DNA from: Hamiltosporidium magnivora
Lineage: Eukaryota > Microsporidia > Dubosqiidae
Length of the DNA: 16,130 nucleotides
Assembly: GCA_004325065.1 (NCBI GenBank)
Contig: PITI01000241.1
Span: 1 to 16,130, forward strand
Direction: 5' to 3'
In this document: one piece after another, positions 8,898 to 16,130 of the stretch
Numbering within the stretch: the stretch's first letter is position 1
Layout of the letters: each line of letters begins with the position of its first letter
Program-made: the position numbers and the translations under genes
Notes under the pieces: generated by a model
What the model was told of the DNA's origin: nothing
The model's database searches: none
What the model saw: only the letters and a program-made list of their open reading frames with translations

Positions 8898-9360
8898 AAT
8901 TTATAAATTCAATATATATAATTGTACAATTTAAAAACATATTAAAAACAGAATAAATATATGGTATATTAATTTTAGCAAGATTTATTTTGAACTTGTC
9001 ATGAAAACCTGTAGGTTTTATAACTATAGCTATTTACATATTCCCCAATGAAAATATTCGTACAATTTCTTTGAAGAATAAAGATGTATTCATAAACATA
9101 ATACTATTATGAATAAGTTGAAATATTTTTTTTCTATAATCTTACAACAATTTCTATTAAAAATGACCTATTTATTATCAATTGAATGTTTATTCTTATG
9201 TAATTTATTAGTTTTAGATTTTTTTTATAAATATTACATCCATTCATAACCGTGCAAATATTAGATTGTTTTTGAGACTTTAACACATTTCTAGATTTTT
9301 AATAGATAGCTGCACTTTCGATATTCCATAAATATATCTAAGATTCCTACATCTCAAGAT
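8898..9360. other. AT-rich spacer
   Basis: No gene is recognised. Composition becomes slightly less AT-rich toward 9360, where the possible retroelement remnant begins. Confidence 0.45.
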
Positions 9361-9504
9361 TTACATATTAAAGGTGTGTAGAACCCATTTAAATGACAGA
9401 GCAGTTGCCCGTGTCTGATTATGGATATAAACATACATTTTTCTTCTCGAAATCAGCAGAATCCGCACTAAATCTACAATTTTTTTTGTTAAATACACTT
9501 CCAG
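9361..9504 (-). pseudogene. Possible decayed retrotransposon endonuclease-region fragment
   Basis: A 47-codon minus-strand frame follows a stop upstream of 9504 and ends at the TAA at 9361. Its core, MYVYIHNQTRATALSFKWVL followed by HTFNM, resembles the Y-x-x-RHN-x-V-A-x-x-(I/L)H-x-x-L-C motif that precedes the endonuclease core in R2-like elements. This comparison is from memory. The orientation agrees with copy 2 at 7297-7533, and both remnants lie shortly before a copy of the dispersed repeat. The fragment is too short to be sure. Confidence 0.3.
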
Positions 9505-9616
9505 CTAAAATATATTAGGTGACTTACAAGCGATCTACATAGACTTTTTAATATCCTACCAACATGCATAAACAGTAGCTTGGCATTTCTAGCTTTGTAA
9601 ATACTATGTTTTATGT

Positions 9617-9858
9617 TCTTCTCCACCATGCTGAAAGCAGAATTGGCTTAGAGTATTCCCTGCTTGTCGTAAGAGGCGATTAAAAGAGACTGGTCCTCCT
9701 GTTTGGAGGTTAAGCGTAGGGCTAACAACCCCCTTAAAACCACTGTTTTACAAAACTCAAAAAAGTAAACGAACTCACTATAAAGAGACCGATAGGCAGC
9801 ATTAATTAGGAAGCCCAAGGCTCTTTTGCATGGTGTAGTGTCGAGGATAAATAAATAT
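9617..9858 (+). mobile_element. Short dispersed repeat, copy B (LINE-tailed non-autonomous element)
   Basis: This block is homologous over its whole length (~240 bp) to copy A at 7603-7842, in the same orientation 2.0 kb away. The core GCTTGTCGTAAGAGGCGA is identical. Near the 3' end one frame gives DR-stop-AALIRKPKALLHGV, matching NRWAVLLRVAKARTRL of copy A with decay. It ends with TGTAGTGTCGAGGATAAATAAATA, close to the end of the partial copy at 16081-16130. TATGTTCTTC-like sequence before it and TATGTTTTCTTCC after it could be a worn target-site duplication. A minus-strand frame across it (9648-9956) is an artefact of the repeat. Confidence 0.75.
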
Positions 9859-10236
9859 GTTTTCTTCCAGTACGATACTTCTTCTAACGCGAGTGATTTA
9901 GGTTGGGTTACCATGATTTTACATAAAATTATCCAATTTTTTTGTTTTTTTTCCAATATAGTTACATAAAGAACTATAAACTTTTTTGTAGAAATTTTTC
10001 ACTATTTTAGAAATCATATATTCCATATTCAAGTCGCCGTAAAACAACCATAAACATAATGTTAATTACATCCTTCGATTCCAAAAAAATGATTTCCACA
10101 CCAATTTCACATACTCATTGCCTAGCAGTTGGTTTTTAATGTGGTTTTTCATTGTACCATTTTTCTAAACAAACACCGTTTTTAAATCAAATATATAATA
10201 ATATGTAAGGACTCAAAACACTCTTCGGAGTTGAGA
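9859..10236. other. AT-rich spacer before the LINE remnant
   Basis: No gene is recognised. It lies between repeat copy B and the first readable codons of the LINE remnant, and it may contain unrecognisable older LINE sequence. Confidence 0.4.
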
Positions 10237-10596
10237 ATGGAAATACAACGAAAAATCTACAGTGCTGTTTGTGATGGCATTGAGTGGAGAATCAGAACTA
10301 AGGCGGAATTGGAAATGCTCTACGGAAATCCCTGAATTGTAAATGTTATTAAAGCAAGACGATTGAGGTGGCTTGGGCATGTGTAAAAGATGGAAAACCA
10401 TAGAATTTCAAATAGAGTTTTAATCTCGAAGATAGAGAGACACAGATCGCTAAGGCGCTCACGCAAGAGATGGATGGATAATGTCGCAATAGACCCCCAG
10501 AAGCTCGACGTTCACAACTTGAGAGCGAAGACGTATAGTTGAGAAGAATAGCGAACTGACTTTGTTGCGGCGGCCAATATTTTACAAGGACTGTAG
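10237..10596 (+). pseudogene. Decayed C-terminus of a LINE ORF2 protein
   Basis: One plus-strand frame runs 119 codons to a TAG at 10594-10596, interrupted by stops at 10333, 10384, 10540 and 10549. It reads EIQRKIYSAV, GIEWRIRTKAELEMLYGNP, then KARRLRWLGHV, KMENHRISNRVL, RRSRKRWMDNV, LDVHNLRAKTYS and FVAAANILQGL-stop. This is the standard ending of non-LTR retrotransposon ORF2 proteins of arthropod type (RRLRWLGHV-x-RM, GRPRKRW-x-DDV, W-x-x-LV-x-x-AK-x-x-x-GL). No reverse transcriptase domain is visible upstream, so the copy is 5' truncated or eroded. G/C content is well above that of the flanks. Confidence 0.85.
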
Positions 10597-10612
10597 CGCC
10601 GATGATGATGAT
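10594..10612 (+). mobile_element. LINE 3' end with (GAT)4 tail
   Basis: Immediately after the ORF stop, TAGCGCC is followed by four GAT units (10601-10612), after which AT-rich sequence resumes. Short trinucleotide tails directly after a very short 3' UTR are typical of RTE-like non-LTR elements. CTGTAGCGCC is closely related to CTGTAGTGCC at the ends of the dispersed repeats in this window. Confidence 0.7.
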
Positions 10613-11426
10613 ATGAACATAGAATAAATTTAAAACAAGATTTAATAATATTCATATGAATCATACTAAGTTATTTCTAAGTTGGATTATAAACTAGTTG
10701 TTCTGTAAAAGACGTGAAATTTCAATATCTTTAATGAAATTTTTTTTAATCTATTTTTGTTTTGTAAAAATGGTACAAAAACATATTTTTCAAAACTGTT
10801 CTTCGAACTTCTACATTTCTATTTTAATAGATATTTTAAAACATTTTTAAAAAATTTTATATTACGAAAAAATTTATTTGTAAGTTTTTCCCAATACAAA
10901 ATATTTTACAAAATATAAAAAGATTCGAATATGTCATTTAAATATTCGTTTTTTTCTTTTACCCTGAGAAATGATGATCATATAGCTGGAATTACCGGCT
11001 GAATTTGATGATAACAAATTTTGATCTGATCTCTCATATTTGTATTAATATATTTTTTTAACAGATATGATGATTCGAAGTTTAGGTGACGAGTATGACA
11101 TCTGATTTTACTTCATTTCTGATCTGTTTTAATTTTAAATTTTTTAATTAAACTACGTTTCAAAGCATTTGGCAACTATTTTAATATTTCCTTTATAATT
11201 TCACAATCGTTGCTTGAAAATTTACCGTGTCATTCAATCTTCTATTTGTTTATGTTATATATAGTTTTAAATGACTTATAGTTTTTGCTTTTGTTGTCAC
11301 CTTTATACAATCATTTGAATAATTTTCATATTTAAGTACATTCTTTGCAATATAATTTCTAAGTTATTCTATTTTATTTCTTCTAATAAATTTAAATACG
11401 AATATTTTTTTCCAAATTAAATAAAT
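10613..11426. other. AT-rich spacer
   Basis: No gene or RNA is recognised over about 800 bases. Slightly more mixed sequence at 10960-11110 carries no readable frame of useful length. Confidence 0.45.
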
Positions 11427-11490
11427 AGAGAGTCGGATTCGGAAGAAGAGACAGAAGTGGTTAAGGAGGTAGAAGAAAACATGTAAAAAA
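11427..11490 (-). other. Ser-rich reading-frame fragment
   Basis: The minus strand reads MFSSTSLTTSVSSSESDSLF and a stop; the plus strand of the same bases reads Glu-rich ESDSEEETEVVKEVEENM and a stop. The block stands out by composition from the A/T-rich flanks. It may be a leftover of a Ser-rich secreted protein gene on the minus strand, like 2338-3480, or of an acidic protein on the plus strand. The strand is undecided. Confidence 0.25.
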
Positions 11491-11741
11491 TGGTAAAAAA
11501 TATTTTAACCCAGAATTTTATTAAATAAATTTCCACATTAAATTATTCCATAAAAAATATTTATTTAATTACAACACTTAACAATTTACTATTTTTTTGT
11601 TGTATGGATTTGAATAAAAAAAACAAATTTTTGATTCATTTTACATATTTTAATATCCTTTTCTATAGGTTTATGACAATAAAATTGAATTTATATATTT
11701 TAATAAAAAAAATTTGTTAATGCGATATTTTTGCACAACTA

Positions 11742-11867
11742 CTATGTAGAAGTACTTCGACTTGAACTGGCTGATTTCTCCAAATTAGATGATTTACTGC
11801 GTTTATATTTGTTCGTTAAGAATAAAGTACACGTAATAAAGATGTAAAGAGCTCTGAATCTACTCAT
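11742..11867 (-). CDS. Very short secreted-type ORF, Ser-rich, possibly a gene 5' fragment
   Basis: ATG at 11867-11865 opens 41 codons ending at TAG 11744-11742. The product starts MSRFRALYIFITCTLFLTNK, a good signal-peptide shape (basic start, hydrophobic core), followed by a basic and Ser-rich tail (SKSSNLEKSASSSRSTST). Composition is less AT-biased than the surroundings. The layout recalls the start of the gene at 3480 (hydrophobic N-terminus, basic residues, then Ser-rich). Either it is a tiny secreted protein or the remaining start of a broken secreted-protein gene whose Ser-rich part may be the fragment at 11427-11490. Confidence 0.3.
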   Translation of the reverse strand: MSRFRALYIFITCTLFLTNKYKRSKSSNLEKSASSSRSTST

Positions 11868-12142
11868 ATGTGAACTCAAAGGAAATTTTTAAAAGTATTG
11901 AGTTATCTAACTAATATGTAATTTCTCTATCTTAAATTGCCTTTAATGAAATAAAAAAATATACAAAAGAAGAGGAGTAATCTTTAAGCAAGAAAATAAT
12001 AATTAAACACACTCGAAACAAAAAAAAGATGTTTTTAAATGAAAAAAAATAGATTAGAAAGAAAAATCAAGATATAAATTTAAAAACAAAAATTTGATTG
12101 AAAATTTGAACAAAAAACAAAAAATTACATTCAAAGTTAAAT

Positions 12143-12583
12143 ATGCTAGAAGAAGGAGTTAGTGAATAATAGACTTCCTTAAGATTTCTATTCAAAGAAG
12201 CCATCAAGCCACATAAAGAAGCAGTCTTTTCGTTAAATTAAAGGTATAAATGTATTTTAGAGTACATAACACAGGCATCATTGTGGGAATTCTAGAAATT
12301 TAGAAAAGAATCGAGCAACTGGATATTAAAAAAAGAAATTGGAAATGTCTACATTAGGCAAAATAAATAGATAGTCTCATCTCATACATCTACTCTTCTT
12401 AATAGATATAAGTTTAAGTCTTCAAAACGTATTTTGATTCATTTAGTTCAAGAAATCTTTAAAAATGAGTTTGTGGAAACAAAAATATTCATTGTAGATA
12501 AGAAATACAATAAATTTTTTTTATTGGTAACGAATTTATTCATGAGATTTGGTTCAAATCGTTTGAACATAAAAATCAATTAA
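12143..12583 (+). pseudogene. Decayed reading frame, possibly retroelement derived
   Basis: One frame runs 147 codons from an ATG at 12143 to a TAA at 12581 with only five internal stops (12167, 12170, 12239, 12293, 12368), fewer than expected for such AT-rich DNA. It reads SLRFLFKEAIKPHKEAVFSL, KESSNWILKKEIGN and NRYKFKSSKRILIHLVQEIF. W-x-L-K-K followed by a Y-x-x-x-x-(N/S)-x-x-x-x-I-H segment could correspond to the region before the endonuclease of R2-like elements, but the match is weak. No intact protein is possible. Confidence 0.3.
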
Positions 12584-13385
12584 ATGAATTTATTGTCCAA
12601 AAAATTAGGTCTTATTAAGTTTTATTAAAGGTAGTTTGATATGTAATAACACGGGATAATATTCTAATAAATATTAAAATATCTCTCTAAAGAAACTTCA
12701 AATATCTGCAGAATAACAGCAGGTATTCTGTAATACTATAAAATCGTTGTAGTATATATTTTAACTGATAAATGAGTTTCGAATCAAAACCAAATACCGA
12801 TAAAAGTCGAGGAATCTCATCTAAGAATTTAAGAACAAATTCTACTATTTCAACACACACTAATGAGAAAGAAAATATTATAAAAATATTAAAATAATGA
12901 ATCTAAAAAGTTTATTAAATGACCAGAATCAGAGAACAGATTCATAATATTGAAAAGTGTTAACACTAAAGAAATAGTAAAGTAAAAAAAATTGAATAAA
13001 TTAAGCAAAAACTAAAAAGAAAACAACAGAATATCAAAAAATATTTTTCAAAAAATAATTATTTAAATTCATTTAAAATTTTGGAAATAAAAAAACAGTT
13101 TAAATGCAAATAAAACTTTCGAAATCAAAAAATTCATTCTTAGACATTTTTTAAAGAACTTGATATGTAAGGTTTATTCATTTTTATTATTCGATTATTT
13201 AGAAAATTTAATGAAATTTAATTCAAAGAAGTATGACAAATTCAAACATTTAATGACCATAGAGATTTCAAATATTTTTTACATGTATATTTATAATTTA
13301 TATCAGGTTTACATTTTTCAAAAAAAATATTAAAATTTTTAATCTAAAAAGATATTTCAGTTTACAGAACTTAAAGTTTCTAAAA
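12584..13385. other. AT-rich spacer downstream of the BRCA2-like gene
   Basis: The only open frame worth naming is a 41-codon plus-strand one at 12772-12897 (MSFESKPNTDKSRGISSKNL...), which has no recognised motif and is probably chance. The remaining sequence is A/T-rich and without structure that I can interpret. Confidence 0.45.
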
Positions 13386-15335
13386 TTATATTTGTTGTAC
13401 GACCGATCTATTAAATGTAATTAAATGCAGTCCAGTTGCCTTTTCATTAATTTTAAGGAATATGAATCTATAACGATCTCCTATTTTTAAATATTCACAT
13501 CCCCAAATCGTAATTAAAGCTTCAAAACCACTTATCAAACACTCTGCTATAATTTTTATATTTTTACTAATATTTATATCATTTATTTCAATATTTACTC
13601 CTTCTTTTTTAGCCATATTATATACTTTTTCTACTTCTTCTTCTATATTTTCTATTTTTACTTCTTTTTTATATCCTTTGTGTCTTATCAGTGCTTTTTC
13701 TTCAACTATTTTTTTTACTTTAATTTCTACACATCCAACAGTACCTCCAGTTTTACATATTTTGTTCATTCCAAGGACAAATCCTACCTTTTTTTGATAT
13801 CCTAATTTCTTATTTAAACTTGTCGGTATAAATCCGTTGGCATTTAATCTTAATAAAACGCCTTTTCTTTCAAAGAAAGATTTTGGCTCTTCAAGTAATT
13901 CTGCACCAAAAATTTTGATTTTATCAAAAATTTTAATTTTTTGACTTATAATTCTTTTTTCTATCTCTTTATCATAAATACATTCTACAGAATAAAAACC
14001 ATCATATAATTCTACAGTATTCTTGTGTATTCCGACAATCAATAAAATCATATATTTGTATGAAATATCATCTCCTTCACATATTCTTCTAAGAATAGAA
14101 TATTCTTTACGTTTTTTTAAATTAATTTTTTTATCCAACATTTCAAATAAAATATTTTCTTCTAAATCAATAATTTGGTTTATAATAATTTGTGTACCGT
14201 TTAAAGATTCTTTTTTCCATTTTGATACAAATAGACTCATCCAAGTCCATTTAAAATTCTGAAAAATCCATTCTTTTTCTTCGTTTTTATATTTTTCTTC
14301 TATTTTTTTAAATGTATTTGCCATTTTTTCTAAATATCTTTTTTCTGTCGAATGATGTCCTTTTTCTGGTTTATTGTACATTCTTATAGGCTTAACATAT
14401 CTTACATTCGTATTTTTAATAATATTTCTGTTTTCATTTCTTACTTGTTCTTGTAAAAATGTATTTTCTATTTTGCTTCCGCTGATATTAAAAGATTCAT
14501 TTTCATTTCCCTTTTTAATTAAATTGTTAGATTTCATAGAAAATTCTTTTTTTATATTTTTTTCTGGTAAATTTTCAATTTTAATTTTTTTAATATTTTC
14601 TACATTTTTTTCTAAATCAATATTTATTTTCTCAAGACTTTCATTCTGTAAAAATCCATCGTCTTTGTTTTGAGATGTATTTATATTTTTCTTTTGAGAA
14701 TTCGTATTTACTCTTTTTGTTTCCTCATTCTTTAATAAATTGTCTTTATTTTTAGATTTAGTCTCATCTTCCTTTTCTAATTCAATACTAACTCTTTTCA
14801 AAGTTTCTTCTTTTACAGCAATTTTTTTATTATTTCCAGTTGAAAATCCCGTAAGAATTACTGAATTAAAATTCTTGGAAGTATCAATTTCAAAATTTTT
14901 ATTTTTATAAATTATGGTATCATCGCTTTTCTTGGACTCAATTGTTAATTCATCAGAAAAATCGTCACTTTCAAAACTTACAGACGATGAAACATGTTTT
15001 TGTTCATTACACCCTTCAGAAATAATATCTGTAAACGTAGAAATGTCAAGAGAATCTGATCCATTTAAAGAAAAATCTTCAAAAACTTCTTTCTCTATTT
15101 TTGAATTATTTTTTTGTATTTGTTCTAATTCATTTTTCTTTTCTACATTTACTGATTGAAAATTACTTACATTTTTGTTTAATAAATCATCAGATTCACT
15201 TTTCATTGAATATAATGAAATGTTAGATGAAAATGAACTTTCTATTATTTCATCTGTTAAAATATCTGAAGATAATAATTCACTGTCTTGTAATTCACTT
15301 GGAAGTGAGTCGGGTATGCTATCGGGTATAGACAT
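13386..15335 (-). CDS. BRCA2: BRCA2/Brh2-like recombination mediator with one BRC repeat
   Basis: The product is 649 aa with ATG at 15335-15333; the frame extends to a TTG at 15356, which I do not use. BRCA2 proteins load RAD51 onto single-stranded DNA in homologous recombination. Residues 1-150 are acidic and Ser-rich. Residues 163-188 (GFSTGNNKKIAVKEETLKRV...) match a BRC repeat (GF-x-TA-x-GK-x-V-x-V-S-x-x-x-L), with Gly for the usual Ala. About 190-310 is Lys/Asn-rich linker. The helical domain starts near W356 (WIFQNFKWTWMSLF). OB1 covers about 410-515, with RRICEGDD at 416-423, VELYDGFYSVE, IKIFGAEL, LRLNANGF and LGYQKK. OB2 starts at GGTVGCVEIKV (530-540) and ends with LKIGDRYRFIFLK. 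A short insert of about 50 residues sits where the tower is, and no OB3 follows. Sense-strand CCC lies 10-12 bases before the ATG. Identification rests on several collinear motifs. Confidence 0.9.
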   Translation of the reverse strand: MSIPDSIPDSLPSELQDSELLSSDILTDEIIESSFSSNISLYSMKSESDDLLNKNVSNFQSVNVEKKNELEQIQKNNSKIEKEVFEDFSLNGSDSLDISTFTDIISEGCNEQKHVSSSVSFESDDFSDELTIESKKSDDTIIYKNKNFEIDTSKNFNSVILTGFSTGNNKKIAVKEETLKRVSIELEKEDETKSKNKDNLLKNEETKRVNTNSQKKNINTSQNKDDGFLQNESLEKINIDLEKNVENIKKIKIENLPEKNIKKEFSMKSNNLIKKGNENESFNISGSKIENTFLQEQVRNENRNIIKNTNVRYVKPIRMYNKPEKGHHSTEKRYLEKMANTFKKIEEKYKNEEKEWIFQNFKWTWMSLFVSKWKKESLNGTQIIINQIIDLEENILFEMLDKKINLKKRKEYSILRRICEGDDISYKYMILLIVGIHKNTVELYDGFYSVECIYDKEIEKRIISQKIKIFDKIKIFGAELLEEPKSFFERKGVLLRLNANGFIPTSLNKKLGYQKKVGFVLGMNKICKTGGTVGCVEIKVKKIVEEKALIRHKGYKKEVKIENIEEEVEKVYNMAKKEGVNIEINDINISKNIKIIAECLISGFEALITIWGCEYLKIGDRYRFIFLKINEKATGLHLITFNRSVVQQI

Positions 15336-15344
15336 TGTTCTTAT

Positions 15345-15347
15345 GGG
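15345..15347 (-). promoter_or_regulatory. CCC motif before the BRCA2-like start
   Basis: The sense strand reads AAACCCATAAGAACA directly before the ATG at 15335. CCC- or GGG-like motifs within about 15 bases of the start are a known microsporidian feature. Sense-strand GGG at 6773-6775 before the RGP1-like ATG is comparable. Confidence 0.4.
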
Positions 15348-15601
15348 TTTATGCAATAAAAAAGCTAAATTTTTTTATAAATTTTTTTTTGATAATAATC
15401 AATAAAATTTGAATTAGGAAAAGCCAATAATTAATTTTTTATGTGAATTGTATCAAAAACTTTTTTAAAAAATACCTTGAATCGATTAAAACATGAAGGA
15501 TTTACTTTTATATTTTATTTATTTTATATATTGATTAAAAAATTTTTTTATTATAATTATTCTGAAATATTCAACGCATACATACAATAAGTATGAAATA
15601 A

Positions 15602-15835
15602 TCAGAAAGAAGATGATAAGCTAATAAAGAAGGAAAAAAATTGAATTCCAATTGCGAATATTACAGCCATGGACGAAAGGCAATACAAAAATTTAAAAAT
15701 TGAAATATGGTAGAGTACGATAAAACGATAAATGAGATAAAATAAAGCAGCAAAAGACAAAATAATACTAATCCGGCATTTAATTACACTTTTATTTTTA
15801 ATTAATGTTTGTTTATTTCTGGCCTTGTGGGACAT
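15602..15835 (-). CDS. Small two-helix membrane protein, possible TMEM208/SND2-like
   Basis: The frame opens at a TTG (15841), but the first ATG is at 15835-15833, giving 77 aa. The protein begins MSHKARNKQTLIKNKSVIKC, a basic N-terminus, followed by two hydrophobic spans (about residues 21-43 and 47-73). The basic lead with an N-x-x-x-(I/L)-x-x-Y/R pattern followed by two helices resembles the start of TMEM208/SND2, an ER protein of signal-recognition-particle-independent targeting. Full-length family members are about 150-170 aa with more helices, so this would be a reduced or truncated form. The similarity is weak and could come from composition alone. It lies 266 bases upstream of the BRCA2-like gene in the same orientation. 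Confidence 0.5.
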   Translation of the reverse strand: MSHKARNKQTLIKNKSVIKCRISIILSFAALFYLIYRFIVLYHISIFKFLYCLSSMAVIFAIGIQFFSFFISLSSSF

Positions 15836-16080
15836 TTTCAAAAAGAATGATAAAAATCTACGAAAAAGACATGTTTTTTATTATCAGAAAAATTATTTGC
15901 GAAACTATCAAAATAATTTTTTAAAAAAGCAATAATATATTTGTAGTAAATGGTTACAAATGTCTTGATTTTTTTGGTTTATATCAATGAAGGATAATAA
16001 ATTATTTGTATGTTTAAATATAATTAACTAAGAATTGTATACAAAGAAGTATACTTTTCTTTATTGTCACTTAAATTTGC

Positions 16081-16130
16081 ATATTATTTATTTATCCTCG
16101 GCACTACAGCCCTGCAAGAGCTTTAGCCAC
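16081..16130 (-). mobile_element. 3' end of a LINE or LINE-tailed repeat (copy C, cut by window edge)
   Basis: The minus strand reads VAKALAGL-stop (TAG at 16106-16104), then TAGTGCCGAGGATAAATAAATAA. This matches the ends of copies A and B, including the CTGTAGTGCC block and the (ATAA)n tail, and it also fits the last codons of LINE ORF2. With only 50 bases visible, it cannot be decided whether a short repeat or a longer LINE lies beyond the window. Confidence 0.65.

Noticed and set aside
9648..9956. Minus-strand 102-aa open frame
   Set aside because: It covers almost all of repeat copy B in antisense; the plus strand there carries the element and its LINE-derived tail, so the frame is a by-product.
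10213..10401. Minus-strand 62-aa open frame
   Set aside because: It is antisense to the recognisable LINE ORF2 remnant and has no motif of its own.
12551..12568. GGTTCAAATCGTTTGAAC, resembling a tRNA B box
   Set aside because: No A box or cloverleaf can be drawn around it; it is a short palindrome inside the decayed frame.
12772..12897. 41-codon plus-strand frame
   Set aside because: No hydrophobic leader, motif or neighbour supports it; the reading could equally be part of older decayed sequence.
14023..15405. Four plus-strand frames of 76-99 aa
   Set aside because: They are antisense to the BRCA2-like gene and consist mainly of the complement of its Lys/Glu/Asn-rich codons.
1..16130. CRISPR array, bacterial operon or phage defence system
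   Set aside because: No spaced direct repeats or bacterial ribosome-binding sites occur; the recognised proteins (BRCA2, RGP1) and LINE remnants are eukaryotic.

Overview
The window looks like a gene-poor stretch of a large, very AT-rich microsporidian genome (Hamiltosporidium, Nosema or Edhazardia type rather than the compact Encephalitozoon type). The reasons are: intronless genes with low-complexity, Lys/Asn/Ile-rich proteins; shortened versions of ordinary eukaryotic proteins (a small BRCA2/Brh2, a small RGP1); CCC/GGG triplets immediately upstream of two start codons; orphan secreted proteins; and long AT-rich spacers containing decayed non-LTR retrotransposons. The genus call is inference. 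All convincing protein genes are on the minus strand.

Layout. 1-1015: 5' part of a secreted orphan protein, cut by the window edge inside a Pro-Ala repeat. 2338-3480: a second secreted orphan. These two genes share upstream sequence: a 13-bp motif at exactly the same distance from the start, plus a 23-bp exact inverted match. 3481-5750: AT-rich spacer with a frameshifted plus-strand remnant of the C-terminus of an R2-like retrotransposon protein (4625-4956). 5751-6770: arrestin-fold protein that best fits RGP1, the partner of Ric1 in the Rab6/Ypt6 exchange factor. 7297-7533: a second minus-strand remnant of the same retroelement C-terminus. 7603-7842 and 9617-9858: two same-orientation copies of a ~240-bp dispersed repeat, bracketing a polytopic membrane protein (8165-8815). 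9361-9504: possible third retroelement remnant. 10237-10612: decayed 3' end of a LINE with a GAT-repeat tail. 11427-11867: a tiny signal-peptide ORF and a Ser-rich fragment. 12143-12583: a decayed plus-strand reading frame. 13386-15335: BRCA2-like recombination mediator with one BRC repeat, helical domain and OB folds. 15602-15835: small two-helix membrane protein, possibly TMEM208/SND2-like. 16081-16130: the 3' end of another repeat or LINE copy, on the minus strand.

The housekeeping genes act separately: BRCA2 in RAD51 loading for homologous recombination, RGP1 in Golgi Rab6 activation, and the TMEM208-like protein perhaps in ER targeting. There is no operon logic. The most interesting material is the reduced BRCA2, the short repeats whose 3' ends encode the last codons of a LINE ORF (a non-autonomous/LINE pair), and the shared upstream region of the two secreted genes. 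Several apparent reading frames begin at TTG; I moved those starts to the first ATG (8815, 15335, 15835).
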